Shown piece after piece: positions 1 through 6,155 of a stretch of 8,520 bases of DNA (the first letter of the stretch is position 1; every line of letters starts with the position of its first letter). The stretch comes from Pyrinomonadaceae bacterium (GTDB lineage: Bacteria; Acidobacteriota; Blastocatellia; Pyrinomonadales; Pyrinomonadaceae). Location of the stretch: assembly GCA_014379795.1 (NCBI GenBank), contig JACMLC010000226.1:1-8520 (forward strand), written 5' to 3'. A program made the translations under genes and the position numbers. Below the pieces are notes generated by a model that was not told where the DNA came from, ran no database searches, and worked only from the letters and a program-made list of their open reading frames with translations.

Positions 1-226
1 CAGCGCGCTCGATACCGAATCGGAGCGCGCCATCCAGCAGAACCTTGACCAAATCCTGAAAGACCGCACGACCTTTATTATCGCGCATCGCCTGAGCACT
101 GTGCGCAACGCAGACCTGATTATCGTGATGGATCGCGGGACGATTCGTGAGACCGGCACACACTACAGCCTGATGGAGCAGAAAGGGATTTACTATTATC
201 TCAACAGCCAGCAGCTTGAGAGTTGA
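1..226 (+). CDS. ABC transporter, C-terminal end of nucleotide-binding domain (partial)
   Basis: The gene enters from outside the window; 74 readable residues remain, in the frame beginning at base 2, before the TGA at 224-226. They contain the D-loop (SALD), a helical stretch with LDTESE, the H-loop (FIIAHRLSTVRNAD, switch histidine at visible residue 29) and a C-terminal tail ending GIYYYLNSQQLES. This is the end of an ATPase domain that powers export across the inner membrane. The TGTH...GIYYYL..QQL tail is the form I associate with exporters of bacteriocin and double-glycine peptides, which often carry an N-terminal C39 peptidase that cuts after Gly-Gly. That fits the many Gly-Gly precursors here, but the peptidase part would lie upstream and cannot be seen. 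The ABC assignment is firm; the peptidase-exporter assignment is inference. It converges with the minus-strand precursor at 340-513. Confidence 0.9.
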   Translation, partial: SALDTESERAIQQNLDQILKDRTTFIIAHRLSTVRNADLIIVMDRGTIRETGTHYSLMEQKGIYYYLNSQQLES

Positions 227-339
227 GTCGAGCAAAGGGTTAACACAGTTCGATTGCAACGCCGCGCGTAAAGCGAACGTCCAGTGAGCGCTTAAAGATC
301 AAGCGAGAGAGGCAAAAGCTGGCCGGTAGTGAGCGCCGC

Positions 340-513
340 TCATCCTTTTTTGTCCGCCTGCTCCTGATCGGTAGACCCACGCTTTTGAGCGCCCTCCCTA
401 GCAGCATCCGGCGCGACCCCGCCTTTGATTCGCTGCGCTTCTTCCGGCGTCAGTTCCTGCTCCGATTCCGGCAGGTCATCAACCTTAATCTTGTTGATTC
501 TCTCTTCACCCAT
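340..513 (-). CDS. Small double-glycine RiPP precursor, acidic leader
   Basis: A 57-residue ORF. The start is ATG at 513-511, with AAGGAG about 8 bases upstream on the minus strand, and the stop is TGA at 342-340. The leader (residues 1-32) ends LTPEEAQRIKGG and carries IKVDDLP, the same DLP-x(n)-LT/S-x-E/D-x3-[VI]KGG pattern found in all other precursors of this window, but acidic instead of lysine-rich. The 25-residue core begins VAPDAAREGAQKRG and is hydrophilic, with no Cys, Trp, Phe or Tyr. The gene sits 137 bp downstream of, and on the same strand as, the oxygenase/ATP-grasp fusion, and has its own good promoter. It may be a substrate of that enzyme or of the YcaO pair. Its closest relative in the window is the gene at 8317-8478. 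Precursor identity rests on the leader motif and the location; the core shows no recognisable modification signature. Confidence 0.78.
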   Translation of the reverse strand: MGEERINKIKVDDLPESEQELTPEEAQRIKGGVAPDAAREGAQKRGSTDQEQADKKG

Positions 514-566
514 AAATTTTCTCCTTCACTGAAAAGTTAGCCGCCAACATTGTGCGCGGCGATGCG

Positions 567-596
567 CTTATACGTTACGCTGGAGCGGAAAGTCAA
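567..596 (-). promoter_or_regulatory. Sigma-70-type promoter for the acidic precursor at 340-513
   Basis: Read on the minus strand, a -35 box TTGACT (596-591) is followed after 18 bases by a -10 box TATAAG (572-567). Each matches the consensus at five of six positions. The predicted transcript would begin near 560, giving a leader of about 45 bases before the ATG at 513. This suggests that the precursor is expressed separately from the upstream fusion gene. Confidence 0.6.
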
Positions 597-650
597 TGCT
601 GCAAGGCATGGTCTTTCCCGCGACGGCGTTTGATTAGCCAGCACTCGCGT

Positions 651-2264
651 TTATCTGCCTTTGCCATTCAATCGTTTCGCTTTCCGCAGGAGGTAATCAA
701 TCATCATGCCTGCGATGTCAATGCCTGCGACCAGTTGGGCCTGCGGAAAATAGCAGGGAAAGTTGGATTCGAGCAGAAAGAGCTGGCCGCCCGGCGCTTC
801 CAGAATATCAACTCCGCCGAACTCGTAGCCGTTACACGCGACGGCGCGGATGGCTATCCCGGCAAGCGCCGGACTCGGTTGCGCCTCGTAGTCGCTCCGC
901 TCGTCGCGCGCGTGGGTGCGAAAGTCGTCCGTCTCCGTGTGGTTCCTGTAACCCGCAACCGCGCGTTTGCCGATGACGATGATGCGCCAGTGCGCAGCGT
1001 CGTCAATGTAGGAGCAAAGCAAAGGGCTTGCGCCGAGCGCCTTCATGTAATCAACCAGTGAGAACAGAGCCGGAAAAGAATCAACGCGCATGACGCCGAT
1101 GCCGCGCTCGCCGCCGGGCAACTTTAAGACAATTGGAAATCCGCCCAATTGTTCGACGTGACGGCGCAGCAGGGCGCGGTTTGCCGTTGAGCAATAGAGC
1201 GTCGGCGGAATCGGCAGGCCGTTGCGCTCGTACAGAAGCGTCGGGTTGAGAGGGCCGAAGAAAGGCCCTGAGCGATCAGCGTAGAAGGTGGCGACGCCCT
1301 GAGCGTACAAAAATTGCTCGACGCGGTGCGCTGCCGTGGAGATGGCCGGACAATAAAGCAATGCACCTTTGCTTAAACGCTGCGCCGGATCGTAGTCGAA
1401 CAGGGGCGCGTTCACTTCCACATACTCGACTTTGCGTTCCTCGCAGGCCGTTCGTAAAAGGTCTGTGGTCTCCTGCGGCACGCTGTCGTTCACGCAGTAA
1501 AACTGCGCGCGCGACTTGCGTCGTGAGCTATTCGTTTGCGTCTCACCACGCGTCCGCTGAGCTGGCGTGTTGTCAAGCGTCGTAGAAGATTTTTTCCTGC
1601 GGTTCATGCGTTGGTTGATAGCTGTTGTCGTTCCCGCCCGTACGATAGGCCGCGTCGCAGCGAAGGCGAGCGGACGATAGATAAAATTCGTGAGCGTCGC
1701 TTTCTCTCCGCGTCGCACCGGCAACGATTCGTGGCAGGCCTGAGCATCTTCTAGACCATCCGGCAAGTAGTTGAACCAGATGACGAGCCGCCCGCGACGC
1801 GGCTTGAGCCGGAGCGGTTTTGGCCGTGCGCGCGGGAAAAGGGTTTCGCCGCCCGCCCCTGTGTCTGACAGATACAGCATCGCGGTGGCGAGCAGCCGCG
1901 CAGTCCCAATCTGATATGTGTCCGTGTGCGGCGGATGGCTCTCGCCCACAGCATAGCGGCGAAAGCGCATCGTCAGCCCGTAATCATTACTCAGCCCGAC
2001 GGTAGTGTAGATGCGCCGGCAGAGGTCTTCGAGAATCGAGTCGCGCACGACAGGCATCTCGAGAGAGAAGCCTGTCGGATCGTGCTTGGCGCTGATGCCG
2101 CGCCGTTCGAGAGCTGGCCTGTCGCTGGCGACGGCGAGGATATGCTCGATCTCTGCGACGCTGGCAAAATCGTCACAGACGTACAGGCTCGGCGCTTCGC
2201 ACAATCGGCGCAGAGATGAGCGCGCCCACGGCGGCGTACGCTTTGATTGAGCTGCTCTGGACAT
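651..2264 (-). CDS. Fusion of prolyl-4-hydroxylase-like 2OG/Fe(II) oxygenase and RimK-like ATP-grasp ligase
   Basis: 537 residues. The start is ATG at 2264-2262 with CGGAG 11 bases upstream; the stop is TAA at 653-651. Residues about 24-205 form a prolyl-4-hydroxylase-type 2-oxoglutarate/Fe(II) dioxygenase. Its iron ligands are His113 and Asp115 (HPPHTD) and His178 (ACHESLPV), and Lys188 (GEK) should bind 2-oxoglutarate. A Ser/Thr/Arg/Lys-rich linker (about 206-252) leads to a pre-ATP-grasp segment and an ATP-grasp domain (about 253-530). That domain has the nucleotide-binding Lys381 and Gly-rich loop (VLKLPGGERGIGV) and the metal ligands Asp486, Glu499 and Asn501 (FGGVDILE, LLESNF). RimK-type enzymes join a carboxylate to an amine using ATP. 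Both active sites look intact. The enzyme is cytosolic, with no signal peptide or membrane segment. Its place beside peptide precursors suggests that it hydroxylates and ligates a precursor peptide; the substrate is unknown. An internal Met220 in the linker has no Shine-Dalgarno site, so the two halves are probably made as one protein. Confidence 0.88.
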   Translation of the reverse strand: MSRAAQSKRTPPWARSSLRRLCEAPSLYVCDDFASVAEIEHILAVASDRPALERRGISAKHDPTGFSLEMPVVRDSILEDLCRRIYTTVGLSNDYGLTMRFRRYAVGESHPPHTDTYQIGTARLLATAMLYLSDTGAGGETLFPRARPKPLRLKPRRGRLVIWFNYLPDGLEDAQACHESLPVRRGEKATLTNFIYRPLAFAATRPIVRAGTTTAINQRMNRRKKSSTTLDNTPAQRTRGETQTNSSRRKSRAQFYCVNDSVPQETTDLLRTACEERKVEYVEVNAPLFDYDPAQRLSKGALLYCPAISTAAHRVEQFLYAQGVATFYADRSGPFFGPLNPTLLYERNGLPIPPTLYCSTANRALLRRHVEQLGGFPIVLKLPGGERGIGVMRVDSFPALFSLVDYMKALGASPLLCSYIDDAAHWRIIVIGKRAVAGYRNHTETDDFRTHARDERSDYEAQPSPALAGIAIRAVACNGYEFGGVDILEAPGGQLFLLESNFPCYFPQAQLVAGIDIAGMMIDYLLRKAKRLNGKGR

Positions 2265-2344
2265 GCGCGCTATTGCTCCGAAGCGGAATCAAACGAGGGC
2301 GGCGCAACCGGACAACTTGCGCGGGCGTGTTGCGGCGTCGAAGC

Positions 2345-2373
2345 TTTATACAGCGTCCGCGAACGGTAGTAAA
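2345..2373 (-). promoter_or_regulatory. Candidate promoter for the oxygenase/ATP-grasp gene
   Basis: On the minus strand, TTTACT (2373-2368) and TATAAA (2350-2345) are separated by exactly 17 bases. The -10 box matches at five of six positions and the -35 box at four of six. Transcription would begin near 2338, leaving about 74 bases of untranslated leader before the ATG at 2264. Confidence 0.5.
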
Positions 2374-2387
2374 GATTTTCCTTCTGC

Positions 2388-2407
2388 GCGCCTTTCGTCG
2401 AAGGCGC
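2388..2407. other. Perfect 7-bp inverted repeat in divergent region
   Basis: GCGCCTT and AAGGCGC flank a 6-base centre (TCGTCG). There is no T-run on either side, so it does not look like a terminator. It lies about 15 bases upstream of the minus-strand -35 box, where a regulator could bind; this is speculation. Confidence 0.3.
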
Positions 2408-2492
2408 ATCTGCTTGCATCAACCGCCAACGGCTTGAGAGTTAAGGCCAGAGCGCCCGCGACATCATTCCCAAACAACTGGTCAGAATATTA

Positions 2493-2501
2493 TGTTAAAA
2501 T
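2493..2501 (+). promoter_or_regulatory. Candidate extended -10 promoter of the precursor operon
   Basis: TGTTAAAAT reads as TG-n-TAAAAT, an extended -10 with five of six core bases. No good -35 box lies 16-18 bases upstream, which extended -10 promoters can tolerate. An overlapping TATTAT at 2488-2493 is an alternative -10. The transcript leader would be about 130 bases and would contain the hairpin at 2568-2612. The promoter ahead of 8317 has a similar core (TGTTATAGT). Confidence 0.42.
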
Positions 2502-2567
2502 GAGCGCAAAAAGTCGGCCTGCCCGCATCAAGTTACAGTACGCCTCGCTTGACAGCTTTCCCACCCG

Positions 2568-2612
2568 GATTCCCAACGCCTGCCGCGCCGCTCGTGGCAA
2601 CTGCCGGGAATC
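2568..2612 (+). other. Leader hairpin before precursor 1
   Basis: GATTCCC (2568-2574) pairs with GGGAATC (2606-2612). The 31-base interior contains a further TGCC/GGCA pairing. The hairpin ends 11 bases before the AAGGAG of precursor 1. Its position matches the hairpins before the later precursors, although its sequence is unrelated. Confidence 0.4.
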
Positions 2613-2636
2613 TCAAACCAATAAAGGAGCTAAGTT

Positions 2637-2798
2637 ATGGCAAAGAAGCAGACCACGAAAAAGCGCACACAGGTCAAAGACTTGCCGAAGAAAGAAAAGA
2701 AGCTGAGCGCGAAGGACATGAAGAAGGTCAAGGGTGGCCTCAAGTTCGATGGCATTGACGGTGAGATTATTTTCAAAAAGCCCGGCACGATCAAGTAG
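2637..2798 (+). CDS. Lys-rich leader RiPP precursor 1
   Basis: 53 residues. The start is ATG at 2637 with AAGGAG (2624-2629) seven bases upstream; the stop is TAG at 2796-2798. The leader (residues 1-34) starts MAKKQTTKKRTQVKDLPKKE and ends LSAKDMKKVKGG. The 19-residue core is LKFDGIDGEIIFKKPGTIK. The leader is nearly identical to those of six further intact genes in this window, while the core differs, which is the signature of a RiPP precursor family. The Gly-Gly pair is the likely cleavage site for a C39-type peptidase. The core has no Cys, so lanthionine or thiazole formation is excluded; it has acidic residues, lysines, glycines and one Pro. It is the first gene after the candidate operon promoter. 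Modification by the TfuA/YcaO pair is inferred from clustering. Confidence 0.88.
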   Translation: MAKKQTTKKRTQVKDLPKKEKKLSAKDMKKVKGGLKFDGIDGEIIFKKPGTIK

Positions 2799-2813
2799 CT
2801 CACTAAAGCCACA

Positions 2814-2851
2814 GGGTCAATTCCTGACTAACTACAGACAAGGATTGACCC
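2814..2851 (+). other. Inter-precursor hairpin (before precursor 2)
   Basis: GGGTCAATTCCT (2814-2825) pairs with AGGATTGACCC (2841-2851), giving eleven pairs with one bulged T. The loop contains TACAG. It lies 10 bases before the Shine-Dalgarno site of precursor 2. The sequence differs from the sister hairpins while the pairing is retained. Confidence 0.65.
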
Positions 2852-2874
2852 CATCACCGAAGGAGACAAACGTC

Positions 2875-3045
2875 ATGCCAAAGAAGCAGAGCACGAAAAA
2901 GCGCACACAGGTCAAAGACCTTCCGAAGAAAGCGCAGAAGTTGAGCGCGAAGGACATGAAGAAGGTCAAGGGCGGTGGCTTCGAGATGTTGGTAGATGAC
3001 ACTAAGGGTCTAAAATCGCCGACAAAGCCTCCCACGATCAAGTAG
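2875..3045 (+). CDS. Lys-rich leader RiPP precursor 2
   Basis: 56 residues from the ATG at 2875; AGGAG at 2861-2865 is nine bases upstream. The reading frame is open further upstream, to 2734, but that extension would run back through precursor 1 in another frame and has no Shine-Dalgarno site, so the ATG at 2875 is preferred. The leader (1-34) begins MPKKQSTKKRTQVKDLPKKA and ends DMKKVKGG. The 22-residue core begins GFEMLVDDTKG and ends SPTKPPTIK. It contains Met, Phe, two Asp and three Pro, and no Cys. After the TAG comes the element GCCACAGCCATCAGCTA, shared with only small changes by most other array members. Its role as a modified-peptide precursor is inferred from the leader family and the neighbouring YcaO/TfuA genes. 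Confidence 0.88.
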   Translation: MPKKQSTKKRTQVKDLPKKAQKLSAKDMKKVKGGGFEMLVDDTKGLKSPTKPPTIK

Positions 3046-3068
3046 CGCGCCACAGCCATCAGCTATGA

Positions 3069-3104
3069 GGTCAATTCTTGTCAATCCACAGATGGGAGTT
3101 GCCC
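3069..3104 (+). other. Inter-precursor hairpin (before precursor 3)
   Basis: CAATTCT (3072-3078) pairs with GGAGTTG (3095-3101), using two T-G wobbles. After a T/C mismatch, GG (3069-3070) pairs with CC (3103-3104). The loop contains CCACAG. The element is homologous to the other inter-precursor hairpins. Confidence 0.5.
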
Positions 3105-3136
3105 CCAATCACCCACACTAGAAGGAGCGAAACATC

Positions 3137-3301
3137 ATGCCAAAGAGCAGCGCAACCAAGAGCACGAAGAAGCGAGTCAATGTCAAAGACCTCCCGGCGG
3201 CGGAGAAGAAGTTGTCCGAGAAGCAGATGAAGAAGGTCAAGGGGGGGATGATGGCGATGAACATGTCGTTTGTGAAACCTCCAAATCCTGGCACGAAGTA
3301 G
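3137..3301 (+). CDS. Lys-rich leader RiPP precursor 3, Met-rich core
   Basis: 54 residues. The start is ATG at 3137 with GAAGGAG at 3121-3127, and the stop is TAG at 3299-3301. The leader (1-37) is the longer subtype, starting MPKSSATKSTKKRVNVKDLP and ending KQMKKVKGG. The 17-residue core is MMAMNMSFVKPPNPGTK: four methionines in the first six positions, then a Pro/Lys tail with three prolines. It has no Cys and one Ser. The methionine cluster is unlike the other cores and could matter for redox behaviour or metal contact, but nothing in the sequence proves this. The surrounding spacer and hairpin are like those of precursor 6 (6225), pointing to duplication of a whole unit. Confidence 0.86.
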   Translation: MPKSSATKSTKKRVNVKDLPAAEKKLSEKQMKKVKGGMMAMNMSFVKPPNPGTK

Positions 3302-3322
3302 CGAGCCACAGCAATCAGCTAC

Positions 3323-3363
3323 GGGATCAATTCTTGACTAGCCACAGCCGAGCATTGATTCCC
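3323..3363 (+). other. Inter-precursor hairpin (before the broken precursor)
   Basis: GGGATCAAT (3323-3331) pairs with ATTGATTCCC (3354-3363), giving nine pairs with one bulged T. CCACAG lies in the loop. This is a further copy of the conserved hairpin, here ahead of a non-functional unit. Confidence 0.55.
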
Positions 3364-3385
3364 ATCACCGAAGGCGATGAACGCC

Positions 3386-3452
3386 ATGCCAAAGAAGCAG
3401 CACAAGCAAGAGCGCGAAGAAGCGTATCAAGGTTAACCATGAAATGAAATGA
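3386..3452 (+). pseudogene. Broken precursor leader fused to the start of tfuA
   Basis: The unit starts like its sisters (ATGCCAAAGA at 3386) but has one extra A near 3391-3396, so the direct reading ends after 16 residues at TAA 3434-3436. Removing that base restores MPKSS, then TSKSAKKRIKV, which is the leader of the precursor 7 subtype. That restored frame continues NHEMK to a TGA at 3450-3452 and overlaps the tfuA ATG (3449) as ATGA. The DLP...KGG part and the core are missing. The ribosome site is also degraded (GGCG in place of GGAG). It is most likely a dead precursor, cut down when tfuA came to lie inside the array, although a short translated leader that feeds ribosomes to tfuA cannot be excluded. 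Confidence 0.7.
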
Positions 3453-4750
3453 CCGCTCGTAGCTGCAAATCCATAGCCGTCTTTCTGGGGCCAACCCTGT
3501 GTGTGGATCAGGCGCGCGCCCTGCTCGACGCTGACTACTACCCTCCGGCACGCAAGGGTGATGTCTATCGCATCATGGCGTCGGGCGTAAAAACCATCGT
3601 CCTGATTGACGGGGTCTTTCACAACACGCCGTCGGTCTGGCAGCGCGAACTGCTCAACGCGCTGGAGGACGGCATTCAGGTGCTGGGCGCGTCGAGCATG
3701 GGCGCGTTGAGGGCCGCCGAGCTACATCGGTTCGGCATGAAAGGGCACGGCGTGATCTTCAAATGGTACCGCGACGGGGTTATTGATGGCGACGATGAAG
3801 TGGCGCTCTGGCACGGGCCGGAAGAGTTTGGCTTCCGCCCGCTTTCCGAGCCGTTGGTCAATATCCGCTACACCTTACTCAAGGCGGTCAAAGACCATTG
3901 CCTCACGCGGGAGCAGGCGCGGGAACTGACTGAGTATGCGCGGCAGCTCCACTACCCGGAGCGTTCCTACAGCCAATTGCTGAACAGCCCCGTGGCGCAA
4001 AGCTGGCCGCGTGCTCAGTTGGCGCGGCTTGAGCGCTACTTCCTGAAGAAGAGTGTGGACTTGAAAAGGGACGATGCCATCGGCGTGCTGCGTCACTGCG
4101 CCGGGACGGGCAAGCGGCGCGGTGGACGAATGGCAAACGGCCTCCAGCGCTCGTCGCGGGTGCGCGACACGTGGGGTTGGGGGTACGCACGGCTTCTTCT
4201 GAGCGGCTTCTTCGGCCCGCGCGGGGTCGTCACGGGCGAGCAAGTCCTGAACGAGGCGTACAAAGACTCCGCGCTGATGAGGCCGATGCGGCCCCTCTTA
4301 TCGAAGCGTTACTTTCTGTCGGCGTGGGCCAGACAAAATGGAGTGACATGCCCGGAAGAGTTTCTGAACAGCTTTATCAGGCAATGGGCTGAAGAGCATC
4401 CGGGATTCGGCGAGGACGCGTGGCTGCGCGCGAATGGTTTGACGCCGACCAGTTACGAAATGTTGTTGGCCGAGCGCGCCCTGATTCAATGGCTGACGAT
4501 ACAGAGTCCGGCTTATTTCGGGCGCGAGAAAAGTTTGATTCTTGAGTGGGCCGAACAAAATGGCATCTCCTTAGAGCCGAATGGCCGCGACCGTCGCGTC
4601 GGGCGAACGGAGGCGGCGCTTGAAAAATGGATCGTGAAACGGGGGGCGAGCTATTTCGGCTTTTCGTGGAGATTTCAGGCGGCCCTGCTCCGAGAACTAC
4701 AGCTCACAGGGAGAGCGGCTGAACTGGCTGAGAAGGCGGCGGCGCGATGA
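3449..4750 (+). CDS. tfuA: TfuA-like protein, partner of the YcaO thioamidation enzyme
   Basis: 433 residues, ATG at 3449, TGA at 4748-4750. The N-terminal 170 residues are a clear TfuA core: VFLGPTL (11-17), PPARKGDVY (32-40), LIDGVFHNTPSVWQRELLNA (52-71), VLGASSMGALRAAELHRFGM (78-97), YRDGVIDGDDEVALWHGP (107-124), then SEPLVNIRYTL. In family terms, TfuA proteins accompany YcaO enzymes and are implicated in delivering sulfur for backbone thioamides, as in trifolitoxin clusters and methyl-coenzyme M reductase modification. The second half (about 200-433) is not part of the core. It contains two copies of a WA-x-QNG-[VI] motif, each followed further on by a W...YFG motif (about 293-358 and 367-404). 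The start lacks a good Shine-Dalgarno site and overlaps the stop of a degenerate leader frame, suggesting translational coupling. It overlaps ycaO by four bases, so the two are co-translated. Confidence 0.93.
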   Translation: MTARSCKSIAVFLGPTLCVDQARALLDADYYPPARKGDVYRIMASGVKTIVLIDGVFHNTPSVWQRELLNALEDGIQVLGASSMGALRAAELHRFGMKGHGVIFKWYRDGVIDGDDEVALWHGPEEFGFRPLSEPLVNIRYTLLKAVKDHCLTREQARELTEYARQLHYPERSYSQLLNSPVAQSWPRAQLARLERYFLKKSVDLKRDDAIGVLRHCAGTGKRRGGRMANGLQRSSRVRDTWGWGYARLLLSGFFGPRGVVTGEQVLNEAYKDSALMRPMRPLLSKRYFLSAWARQNGVTCPEEFLNSFIRQWAEEHPGFGEDAWLRANGLTPTSYEMLLAERALIQWLTIQSPAYFGREKSLILEWAEQNGISLEPNGRDRRVGRTEAALEKWIVKRGASYFGFSWRFQAALLRELQLTGRAAELAEKAAAR

Positions 4751-5892
4751 GGGAAATTTTGCCCAAGGGTTACACACACGGCACACACCGTCTGGTTGCG
4801 CCGGAACAGACGCTGGCGCGGATCGCGCCGCATCTGCCCGCAATGGGTGTGACCCGCCTCGCGGATGTGACCGGATTGGATCGCCTCGGTATTCCCGTCT
4901 ATTGTGCCATCAGACCGCGCAGCCTGTCTCTGCAAGTTTCAAATGGGAAGGGATTGTGTGAGGCAACCGCGAAAGTCTCCGCGCTGATGGAGGCGGTCGA
5001 GTTTTATCACTTCGAGAATCCGAACGGCCATTTGCGGCGCGGCAGTTTCCGCTCGATGCGACGTGACGCGGGCCGCGTGATACCGCCCCACATGCTCCCC
5101 GAGTACAGGCCGGAAATCTACTTTTCCGATGATTACGTCATCCACTGGGTCGGCGCGGAAGACCTGCTGACAGGGCAGCAAGTGTGGCTGCCGGCCTGCG
5201 CCGTATACGACTGCGAGCCGATGCTCTACTATCTGTCAACCAACGGCTTAGCCAGCGGCAATCACCTGCTGGAGGCTACGCTGCACGCGCTTTATGAGGT
5301 GATCGAGCGCGACGCCGTGGCGCGCCTGAGCGTCAAGGGCTGGTGGAATTTCTCGACGAATCGCTGTCGGGTCATTGATCTGAAGACGGTACGAGACGGG
5401 CCGGTTAAGGAACTGCACGATATGTTAGCGGCTGCCGAGGCTAAGCTCGTCCTGATTTGGCTGAAGAGTTGCATTCCGATCAATACCTTTATGGCAGTTT
5501 TGCTTGACAGGAAACCGTTCGCCCCGTCCTCGATGGTCAACCTCGGTTACGGCACGCATCTCAGCCTTTCGGTCGCCGCCACGCGGGCGATTACTGAGGC
5601 GGCGCAGACACGTCTGACCTTCATTCACGGGGCACGCGAAGACTTGGAGCCGGAGGCGTATCAAAGCGCGCACCACAGGGTTTATGATTTTTTTGACCGG
5701 GTCGAAGCCAGGAGCCGTTGGGGGGCGTTGAAGGAAATGGCCGGGGATGATTTATGCCAAGACTACGCCCGTATTTTGCGAGCGCTCTTTGCCAGCGGTT
5801 ACAAGAATATCTTCCGCGTTGATATGACGCACCCTCCATTCGAGATTCCCGTCGCGAAGGTGTTCGTCTGTGGTTCTAAGCATTCAATCTAA
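4747..5892 (+). CDS. ycaO: YcaO-family enzyme (predicted peptide thioamidation/cyclodehydration)
   Basis: 381 residues, ATG at 4747 overlapping the tfuA stop, TAA at 5890-5892. The N-terminal part has the TfuA-associated YcaO signature THGTHRLVAPEQTL, GVTRLADVTGLDRLGIPVYC and VSNGKG. ATP/Mg-binding motifs are visible: SALMEAVE (Ser78, Glu82, Glu85), EVIERD (Glu184, Glu187, Arg188), and TRAITEAAQTRL (Glu284, Gln287, Arg289). YcaO enzymes activate a peptide-bond carbonyl by ATP-dependent phosphorylation; with TfuA the expected product is a thioamide, and without it an azoline. Because the neighbouring cores contain no Cys, thioamidation, or azoline formation from Ser/Thr, is more plausible than thiazoline. 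It ends IPVAKVFVCGSKHSI, a little after the usual IPV-x-KV strand, so the tail is short. There is no fused leader-binding domain, so recognition may rely on TfuA or on the protein at 7007. Confidence 0.95.
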   Translation: MREILPKGYTHGTHRLVAPEQTLARIAPHLPAMGVTRLADVTGLDRLGIPVYCAIRPRSLSLQVSNGKGLCEATAKVSALMEAVEFYHFENPNGHLRRGSFRSMRRDAGRVIPPHMLPEYRPEIYFSDDYVIHWVGAEDLLTGQQVWLPACAVYDCEPMLYYLSTNGLASGNHLLEATLHALYEVIERDAVARLSVKGWWNFSTNRCRVIDLKTVRDGPVKELHDMLAAAEAKLVLIWLKSCIPINTFMAVLLDRKPFAPSSMVNLGYGTHLSLSVAATRAITEAAQTRLTFIHGAREDLEPEAYQSAHHRVYDFFDRVEARSRWGALKEMAGDDLCQDYARILRALFASGYKNIFRVDMTHPPFEIPVAKVFVCGSKHSI

Positions 5893-5932
5893 AACTCCAA
5901 CAAGAGCGACGGAGTAGGAATGGACTTAAAAC

Positions 5933-5946
5933 GGGCTGAGAAGCCC
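5933..5946 (+). other. GAGA-tetraloop hairpin between ycaO and precursor 5
   Basis: GGGCT pairs with AGCCC around GAGA, a stable GNRA-type tetraloop. Only C then ATT follows, so it is not a terminator. It occupies the place of the longer inter-precursor hairpins but is unrelated in sequence. Confidence 0.45.
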
Positions 5947-5974
5947 CATTACCCACACTAGAAGGAGATGAGTC

Positions 5975-6133
5975 ATGGCGAAGAAGCAGACCACGAAAAA
6001 GCGCACACAGGTCAAAGACCTTCCGCCGAAGGAGAAGAAGCTGAGCGAGAGGGATATGAAGAAGATCAAAGGAGGCTTTGAGCCCATAGAGGTAGTTACG
6101 GTAAAGATACCAAAGCCGGGCAAAGTCAAGTAG
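5975..6133 (+). CDS. Lys-rich leader RiPP precursor 5
   Basis: 52 residues. The start is ATG at 5975 with GAAGGAG at 5961-5967; the stop is TAG at 6131-6133. The leader (1-34) starts MAKKQTTKKRTQVKDLPPKE, like precursor 1, and ends ERDMKKIKGG, with Ile in place of the usual Val before KGG. The 18-residue core is FEPIEVVTVKIPKPGKVK: a hydrophobic, acidic first half and a Lys/Pro/Gly tail with three prolines. It has no Cys or Ser and a single Thr, so azoline chemistry could touch only that Thr. This makes backbone thioamide or Pro hydroxylation more attractive if the peptide is modified at all. It is the first array member after ycaO and carries the ACCCACACTAGAAGGAG type of start region seen in precursors 3 and 6. 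Confidence 0.87.
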   Translation: MAKKQTTKKRTQVKDLPPKEKKLSERDMKKIKGGFEPIEVVTVKIPKPGKVK

Positions 6134-6155
6134 CAAGCCACAGCAATCAGCCACT

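Larger units (their letters stand above)
2265..2636. other. Divergent intergenic control region
   Basis: This 372-bp stretch between two divergent transcription units has no credible gene: ORFs crossing it show no start signals or motifs. It holds a candidate minus-strand promoter near 2345-2373, a perfect 7-bp hairpin at 2388-2407, an extended -10 element at 2493-2501 for the precursor operon, and a 7-bp hairpin at 2568-2612 just ahead of the first precursor's Shine-Dalgarno site. No operator for a known regulator is recognisable. Confidence 0.7.

Noticed and set aside
289..305. CGCTT/AAGCG stem-loop between the ABC gene and the acidic precursor as a terminator
   Set aside because: Only five pairs and no T-run on either strand; expected by chance in this composition.
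552..1061. Plus-strand ORF of 169 codons
   Set aside because: It lies mostly opposite the oxygenase/ATP-grasp gene, has no Shine-Dalgarno site or motif, and is explained by GC-rich antisense reading.
2549..2554. TTGACA as a -35 box for the precursor operon
   Set aside because: No -10-like hexamer is found 16-18 bases downstream (CCCAAC region).
2263..2706. 147-codon plus-strand ORF through the divergent region into precursor 1
   Set aside because: No ribosome site, low-complexity composition, and it overlaps precursor 1 in a different frame.
2832..3309. Minus-strand ORFs with repeated LTFFMSFAL-like hydrophobic stretches opposite precursors 2 and 3 (similar ones opposite 5-8)
   Set aside because: They recur only because they are the reverse complement of the conserved leader; the forward frames have the ribosome sites and conservation.
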